Source: Azoarcus sp. (lineage in GTDB: Bacteria > Pseudomonadota > Gammaproteobacteria > Burkholderiales > Rhodocyclaceae). From it: a stretch of 10,383 nucleotides of DNA. Of this stretch, positions 7,208-10,383 are shown piece by piece (within the stretch, counting starts at the first letter, position 1; each line of letters opens with the position of its first letter). The stretch covers positions 1-10,383 of the forward strand of contig JAITWP010000215.1 in assembly GCA_031285365.1 (NCBI GenBank), in the 5' to 3' direction. Under the pieces are notes generated by a model. That model was not told where the DNA came from. It did not search any database and worked only from the letters and a program-made list of their open reading frames with translations. The position numbers and the translations under genes are program-made.

Positions 7208-7221
7208 AAGAGCAGCCTCTA
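7195..7221 (+). repeat. Short inverted repeat across the tilS stop codon
   Basis: TAGAGGC (7195-7201) and GCCTCTA (7215-7221) form a perfect 7-bp stem with a 13-base loop that contains the tilS TAA (7205-7207). No T-run follows directly, so it is at best a weak terminator. A smaller hairpin, GCAAT-AGC-ATTGC, precedes it at 7179-7191. Both lie in the AT-rich stretch marking the border between the housekeeping genes and the vgrG module. Confidence 0.35.
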
Positions 7222-7228
7222 CATCATA

Positions 7229-7234
7229 TACAAT
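7229..7234 (+). promoter_or_regulatory. Possible -10 box upstream of vgrG
   Basis: TACAAT, within the longer TATACAAT, lies 85 bases before the vgrG ATG in an AT-rich leader (7208-7319). No -35 matches at the right distance. The leader also contains a small TATGC/GCATA hairpin (7243-7259) and an imperfect direct repeat, GATCGAATTG / GATCGATTG (7278-7297). There is no ORF in the leader. Confidence 0.25.
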
Positions 7235-7316
7235 ACCGACCTTATGCCTTTTCAGCATATACCGGTGATATGAAAATGATCGAATTGAGATCGATTGGAA
7301 GCCCATTCGGTGGGGT

Positions 7317-7441
7317 GCCATGAACAGATTACTGGTTGCACATACCCCGTTAGGCGCTCTCTGGTGGGCGACGAGCCTGGGAGGCACGGAAGCGCTTTCC
7401 GATCTCTACGCGTTTACGCTTGTGCTTGAATCGAAACAATC
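7317..7441 (+). repeat. Direct repeat copy 1 (5' end of vgrG)
   Basis: These 125 bases recur at 10259-10383 with a single difference: T at 7350 against C at 10292, a silent change in a leucine codon (TTA/CTA). The match begins 3 bases before the ATG and is cut by the window end, so the real repeat is probably longer. Sequences upstream of the repeat differ completely between the copies. Confidence 0.97.
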
Positions 7442-9692
7442 CGGCATCGACGGACAATCGCTGATCGGAGAAGTCTGCGCGGTCGAACTCGAAGCGCAGC
7501 GCGGCGTAAAGCGCCACTTTTCCGGTCAGATCGTCAAAGTATCGGCATGCAGCAAAGAGGACAGGCACTGGAAGTACGTAGTGAGCATTGCCCCGAAGCT
7601 CTGGCATGCCTCGCGCCGAGCCGACTTCAGGATCTGGCAGAACAAGAGCGTGCCGGAGATTACCGACGAAGTACTGCAACAAAACGCGCTACGCTACGAA
7701 TGGCGCCTCAAGAACCCTTACCGGAAATGGGAATACCTCGTCCAGTACGGAGAAACCGACCTCAATTTTCTGTCTCGGCTGTTCGAGCACGAAGGCATCT
7801 ATTACTGGTTCGAGCACGGCCCGGGTGGAGAGACACTGATTCTGGGTGATCACTTCAGCACCCATGAACCGTTTGGCGGCTACGAAAGCATCCCGTTCTA
7901 CTCACCGGACGTCTCGCGTCCCGACGAAGATCACTACTCCGAATGGAGCGTATCGCGCGAACCCGAACCGGGCCGCTACCAGCACCGCGACTACGACTTC
8001 AAACAACCCTCGAAAGAGATGACGACAGAGTTCGTCGACCCGCGAGGCCACCTGTTCGACCAATACGAGATATACGACTACCCGGGCAATTACATCGAAC
8101 CGAGCGATGGCACAGCCTACGCTACGGCCCGGCTCGAAGCTCTTCAGAGTCAGCAAGACATCATCCAGCTCGTTGGCAGGGTACGAGGCGCGACGCCCGG
8201 CACCCTTTTTACGCTGAACAAGCACCCGGTCGTCGCATTCAATCGCGAGTACATGATCACCCGCGCCCATTACGCGGCCTCCAACAGTGACTACGAAGGC
8301 GCGGGCAAGGGCGATGAGGCGTACTTCAATGTCGGCATCGAAGCGCTGCCCGCCGACCGGCAATATCGCTCTTTGCCGAAGACCCCGAAGCCTCGCACCC
8401 GCGGCCCCGAGACGGCGGTTGTCGTCGGCCCTGCAGGTTCCGAAATTCATACTGACCAATACGGTCGCGTGAAAGTGCACTTTCACTGGGATCGCTACGG
8501 CAAGAAAGACGGAGAAGATTCCTGCTGGATACGCGTCTCGTACCCGTGGGCGGGATCGAAGTTTGGAGGCATCAACATTCCGCGTATCGGCCAGGAAGTC
8601 ATCGTTGACCACGAATATGGCGACCCGGACCGTCCGTTCATTACCGGTCGCGTTTATAACGCCCAGCAGATGCCGCCGTGGGAATTGCCCGCAAACAAGA
8701 CCCAATCGGGGCTCATGAGCCGCAGCAGTCCTGGCGGAGGCTCAGACAACACCAACGCCATCCGTTTCGAGGACGCCAAGGGCAAGGAAGAGATGTGGGT
8801 ACGGGCCGAGCGCAACCGGAGGCTGGAAGTCAAAAAAGACGAGAGCACCTGGATTGGCAACGACCGGACACAGCAAGTCGATGGCGAGCATGTAGAGAAG
8901 GTTAAAAAGGACATTAGCGTCAGCAGTGGAGCCAACATCTCCTATCTCGCCAAGGGCGGCATCATGCTCGAGGCGGGAACGCAGATCGAATTCAAGGTGG
9001 GGCCAAGTTCCATCGTAATGACAGAGAACGGGAAGATCAGGATTCACGGTCCGGCGCGGGTGAATATCAATGAAAAACCGGCAGGAACTACGCCTGCGTA
9101 CTCCACGGCAACCGATCTTGCCGCGCCTGCCGCGCCCGCTGACGCACCGGCGATCATCAATTTCACCAATATGCAGAGCAACTTCAGTGCGCTGTGGAAC
9201 AACAGCTTTCCGGGGGGTGTCAGTCAGGAACAAGGGGGAACGATTGTTTCTGATGCGTCTGGAAGTCTCAGCATTGTCAATATGCAAAGTGGTACATCCG
9301 GAAGCTTTTCACCTGACTTTAATGTTGGCCCAGATCAGACGATTCAGGGCATCTTTCATACGCATCCCTATGACGCATCAGAAGGCGGGCATACAGGCGT
9401 TTCATTCAGCGGAGGAGATGCTGCCAACCTTATTAATGATCACCAGAGAAGCATTAGCGTTGTCCAAAGCGGGGAAGAGCAGTTCATGCTTATGCGAACC
9501 GCTGCCACCCCAGCAAGCGTGGACTCAACTAAACTCAGCAGCGCGCACTCTGCAAGAATGGCAGAACTGGTGAACACAGACGGTCTGAGCTTCAGTGATG
9601 CATCGCGGGCAGCGACCAGGGAGACTGCGAAGGCATATGGACTCGCCTACTACGAAGGCTCAGATGGCGTATTGCAGCGAGTCTACCCATGA
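7320..9692 (+). CDS. vgrG: Type VI secretion VgrG spike with C-terminal JAMM-like effector domain
   Basis: A 790-aa VgrG. Residues 1 to about 350 form the gp27-like base with typical blocks (KWEYLVQYGETDLNFLSRLFEHEGIYYW across 136-163; FDQYEIYDYPG at 246-256). The gp5-like OB-fold spans about 365-450 (GRVKVHFHWDR at 382-392; SYPWAGSKFGGINIPRIGQEV at 407-427; VDHEYGDPDRPFITGRVYN at 429-447). The beta-helix needle spans about 480-585. An Ala/Pro/Thr linker (about 588-611) leads to an extra domain of about 180 residues with a JAB/JAMM signature: candidate Glu637, HTHP at 680-683 and SGGD at 697-700. VgrG trimers tip the T6SS tube; 'specialised' VgrGs carry effectors into target cells. GGTGGGG (7309-7315) serves as ribosome binding site. 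The tail is visibly AT-richer than the core, typical of a swapped effector. A small gene follows, then a second vgrG. No signal peptide is present, as expected for T6SS export. Confidence 0.95.
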   Translation: MNRLLVAHTPLGALWWATSLGGTEALSDLYAFTLVLESKQSGIDGQSLIGEVCAVELEAQRGVKRHFSGQIVKVSACSKEDRHWKYVVSIAPKLWHASRRADFRIWQNKSVPEITDEVLQQNALRYEWRLKNPYRKWEYLVQYGETDLNFLSRLFEHEGIYYWFEHGPGGETLILGDHFSTHEPFGGYESIPFYSPDVSRPDEDHYSEWSVSREPEPGRYQHRDYDFKQPSKEMTTEFVDPRGHLFDQYEIYDYPGNYIEPSDGTAYATARLEALQSQQDIIQLVGRVRGATPGTLFTLNKHPVVAFNREYMITRAHYAASNSDYEGAGKGDEAYFNVGIEALPADRQYRSLPKTPKPRTRGPETAVVVGPAGSEIHTDQYGRVKVHFHWDRYGKKDGEDSCWIRVSYPWAGSKFGGINIPRIGQEVIVDHEYGDPDRPFITGRVYNAQQMPPWELPANKTQSGLMSRSSPGGGSDNTNAIRFEDAKGKEEMWVRAERNRRLEVKKDESTWIGNDRTQQVDGEHVEKVKKDISVSSGANISYLAKGGIMLEAGTQIEFKVGPSSIVMTENGKIRIHGPARVNINEKPAGTTPAYSTATDLAAPAAPADAPAIINFTNMQSNFSALWNNSFPGGVSQEQGGTIVSDASGSLSIVNMQSGTSGSFSPDFNVGPDQTIQGIFHTHPYDASEGGHTGVSFSGGDAANLINDHQRSISVVQSGEEQFMLMRTAATPASVDSTKLSSAHSARMAELVNTDGLSFSDASRAATRETAKAYGLAYYEGSDGVLQRVYP
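9150..9692 (+). other. C-terminal JAB/JAMM-type metallopeptidase-like domain of VgrG (candidate toxin)
   Basis: This covers VgrG residues 611-790. The JAMM metal-binding pattern is E-xn-H-x-H-P-xn-S-x-x-D. Seen here are GIFHTHPY (677-684: His680, His682), then FSGGD (696-700: Ser697, Asp700), with an upstream Glu637 in SQEQGGTIV at the place where JAMM enzymes have the water-activating Glu. Known JAMM members cleave isopeptide or peptide bonds (eukaryotic deubiquitinases, RadC-like and NlpC-associated bacterial proteins); related domains occur at the C-termini of polymorphic toxins (Tox-JAB and DUF4329-like). The roughly 90 residues after Asp700 are helical, with no further motif I recognise. 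The metal-site assignment is read from the motif; target and toxicity are inferred. Whether it acts in the cytoplasm on proteins or in the periplasm on peptidoglycan cannot be told. Confidence 0.72.
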
Positions 9693-9719
9693 AACTCTGT
9701 CCGGAAAAAAACGAGTGAA

Positions 9720-9761
9720 GTGAGCGGCAATCAAATCATCATGGGCGACAAGACACTATCC
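9720..9761 (+). repeat. Imperfect direct repeat, copy 1
   Basis: The 42 bases from 9720 align without gaps with 9933-9974, with 32 of 42 identical by eye. Both copies begin at a potential start codon (GTG or ATG) in the same frame and encode (V/M)SG(N/D)Q-x-I-x-x-DKTL, suggesting duplication of a gene start. Confidence 0.7.
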
Positions 9762-9920
9762 ACAACAACGCACACAATGCCGTGCATGCACAACTGGAAA
9801 GACATCCCCGGTATAGTCAGTTGCCTGGGTTTCTCGATGGGCGTCAGTTTCGGCGCCTATGCTGCCGACAATACTGCCATTGGTCATCCAACCCATGCTG
9901 CGAGCGGCGTAATAGTCTTA

Positions 9921-9927
9921 AAGGAGA
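9921..9927 (+). promoter_or_regulatory. Strong ribosome binding site deciding the 9933 start
   Basis: AAGGAGA, a near-perfect Shine-Dalgarno, ends 5 bases before ATG 9933. It is the best ribosome binding site in the accessory module and the main reason to call the 99-aa form rather than the 170-aa form. Confidence 0.75.
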
Positions 9928-9932
9928 GCAAA

Positions 9933-9974
9933 ATGAGCGGCGATCAACCCATCGTGGATGACAAAACTCTATTC
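9933..9974 (+). repeat. Imperfect direct repeat, copy 2
   Basis: Second copy of the repeat described at 9720-9761, offset by 213 bases (71 codons). It forms the start of the 99-aa gene. Confidence 0.7.
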
Positions 9975-10232
9975 ATATCGATCAAAGCACAGCTTGAAAA
10001 AGTCGATACAGAAATAGCAGCGCAAAACTGGGAAGCAGCGAGCAGGCTAATCAGGCAAGCCTTGGCTGAACTGGGTGACCGTTATACTCGCTCTGACACC
10101 ATTGACGATTCTGATATGAAGCTCATTGCAGCAGATATTCAGGAGAAAGAAGGCAGGCTCGACAATGCGGCCAATGTGCGGCGCAGAATACTTGCAGGCC
10201 GCCTGGAAATGCTCAGAAGCAAAATCGAATAA
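9933..10232 (+). CDS. Small helical protein, candidate immunity protein for the VgrG effector domain
   Basis: A 99-aa protein not recognised by family. After a polar start (MSGDQPIVDDKTL) it is predicted almost wholly helical and strongly charged: ISIKAQLEKVDTEIAAQNW, then EAASRLIRQALAELGDRY, then a third helix from about residue 60 (MKLIAADIQEKEGRL) and a final RRRILAGRLEMLRSKIE. The helix-turn-helix spacing resembles a TPR-type hairpin. From 9933 there is no signal peptide or membrane segment, so this form would be cytoplasmic; the longer in-frame form from 9720/9786 could be exported. Position directly between a specialised vgrG and the next vgrG, its small size and its AT-richer composition are what is expected of a T6SS immunity gene. 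This role is inferred from context only; an adaptor or chaperone for loading is the alternative. It is probably co-transcribed with vgrG. Confidence 0.7.
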   Translation: MSGDQPIVDDKTLFISIKAQLEKVDTEIAAQNWEAASRLIRQALAELGDRYTRSDTIDDSDMKLIAADIQEKEGRLDNAANVRRRILAGRLEMLRSKIE

Positions 10233-10258
10233 CCTGATTTGAAAAAGGGCTTGCTTGC

Positions 10259-10383
10259 GCCATGAACAGATTACTGGTTGCACATACCCCGCTAGGCGCT
10301 CTCTGGTGGGCGACGAGCCTGGGAGGCACGGAAGCGCTTTCCGATCTCTACGCGTTTACGCTTGTGCTTGAATCGAAACAATC
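10259..10383 (+). repeat. Direct repeat copy 2 (start of second vgrG)
   Basis: Copy of 7317-7441, offset by 2942 bases, with one silent base difference. The window ends inside it. Such identity over a coding start indicates recent duplication or ongoing gene conversion between neighbouring vgrG genes. Confidence 0.97.
10262..10383 (+). CDS. vgrG: Second VgrG, N-terminal fragment (runs off window)
   Basis: The 40 complete codons visible from ATG 10262 encode exactly the same residues as the start of the upstream VgrG (MNRLLVAHTPLGALWWATSL and onward). It begins 29 bases after the stop of the small helical gene; a weak AGGG (10246-10249) may serve as ribosome binding site. The leader differs entirely from that of the first vgrG, and there is no room for a separate strong promoter, so it is likely in the same transcript. 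If the pattern of these loci holds, its core will be nearly identical and its C-terminal effector different, but this lies beyond the window. Confidence 0.9.
   Translation, partial: MNRLLVAHTPLGALWWATSLGGTEALSDLYAFTLVLESKQ

Larger units (their letters stand above)
9720..9932 (+). other. In-frame upstream extension of the small downstream gene, possibly a degenerate or secreted form
   Basis: From GTG 9720 (28 bases after the vgrG stop) the frame is open without a stop into the 99-aa gene at 9933, so a 170-aa product is possible. Its first 13 residues (VSGNQIIMGDKTL, first residue Met if GTG starts) echo the start of the downstream gene (MSGDQPIVDDKTL). From ATG 9786 the stretch IPGIVSCLGFSMGVSFGAYA is moderately hydrophobic and ends in an AYA|AD site resembling signal-peptidase cleavage, though the n-region has little positive charge. 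It may be a remnant of a duplicated immunity gene, or a real N-terminal leader that sends the product to the periplasm. The Shine-Dalgarno before 9720 is poor, so I prefer 9933 as the main start. Confidence 0.45.

Noticed and set aside
7208..7319. Insertion-sequence end or attachment site at the tilS-vgrG border
   Set aside because: Short inverted repeats exist, but there is no transposase or integrase, no tRNA gene, and no target-site duplication that can be identified within the window.
6176..7387. A 403-codon open frame on the minus strand across tilS and the vgrG leader
   Set aside because: It is antisense to a clearly recognised gene, has no recognisable domain, and is of a kind common in GC-rich DNA where the opposite frame lacks stops.
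7902..8705. A 267-codon minus-strand frame opposite vgrG
   Set aside because: Shadow of the vgrG core, whose plus-strand frame carries all the family motifs.
9070..9573. A 167-codon plus-strand frame offset within the VgrG effector tail
   Set aside because: Overlaps the in-frame JAMM-like domain; its product is rich in Arg, Pro and Ser with no recognisable motif, as expected for an out-of-frame reading.
9720..9932. PAAR-like spike-tip protein in the extension ahead of the small gene (GDKT and GHPTHAASG strings)
   Set aside because: The strings vaguely recall PAAR repeats, but the stretch is too short, lacks the repeated pattern and metal-binding residues, and has a hydrophobic stretch in the middle.

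Overview
The window looks like a piece of a GC-rich proteobacterial chromosome, most likely a betaproteobacterium (possibly Rhodocyclales-like). This rests on the gene content, on the strongly E. coli-like sequences of TolQR, HslVU and AccA, and on the general codon bias. The genus is not resolved.

Layout. (1) Bases 1-1766, minus strand: the head of a Tol-Pal operon in the order ybgC-tolQ-tolR-tolA. ybgC/tolQ and tolR/tolA overlap by 4 bases, and tolA runs off the window. (2) 1767-1988: a divergent intergenic region. (3) 1989-3149, plus strand: an unnamed 386-aa protein made of two [helical segment + STAS-like domain] units. (4) 3161-3197: a strong hairpin followed by a perfect TATAAT box. 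(5) 3244-5123: hslV-hslU, the ATP-dependent two-component protease, with a 4-base overlap. (6) 5190-6155: accA, the carboxyltransferase alpha subunit of acetyl-CoA carboxylase. (7) 6161-7207: tilS, the tRNA-Ile lysidine synthetase, which stops early and lacks the usual C-terminal domain. (8) From about 7150 onward: an accessory module with AT-richer edges. It holds a type VI secretion VgrG spike (7320-9692), a small helical protein (9933-10232), and the beginning of a second, almost identical vgrG (10262 to the end).

The most interesting part is the accessory module. The VgrG has the usual gp27/gp5-like core, then an Ala/Pro linker and a roughly 180-residue C-terminal domain. That domain carries a JAB/JAMM metalloprotease signature: Glu637, His680-Thr-His682-Pro, and Ser697-x-x-Asp700. 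This makes it a candidate specialised (effector-carrying) VgrG. The downstream 99-aa gene has a strong ribosome binding site and sits where a cognate immunity gene would be expected. Its in-frame upstream region carries a degenerate copy of its own N-terminus plus a signal-peptide-like stretch. The second vgrG start repeats 125 bp of the first with one silent difference, so the locus looks like a tandem array of vgrG-effector-immunity cassettes placed directly against the end of tilS. The toxin and immunity roles are inferred, not shown by the sequence.

The rest is housekeeping: envelope energisation (Tol), protein quality control (HslVU), fatty-acid synthesis (AccA) and AUA decoding (TilS). 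No tRNA, rRNA, CRISPR array, transposase or integrase was seen.
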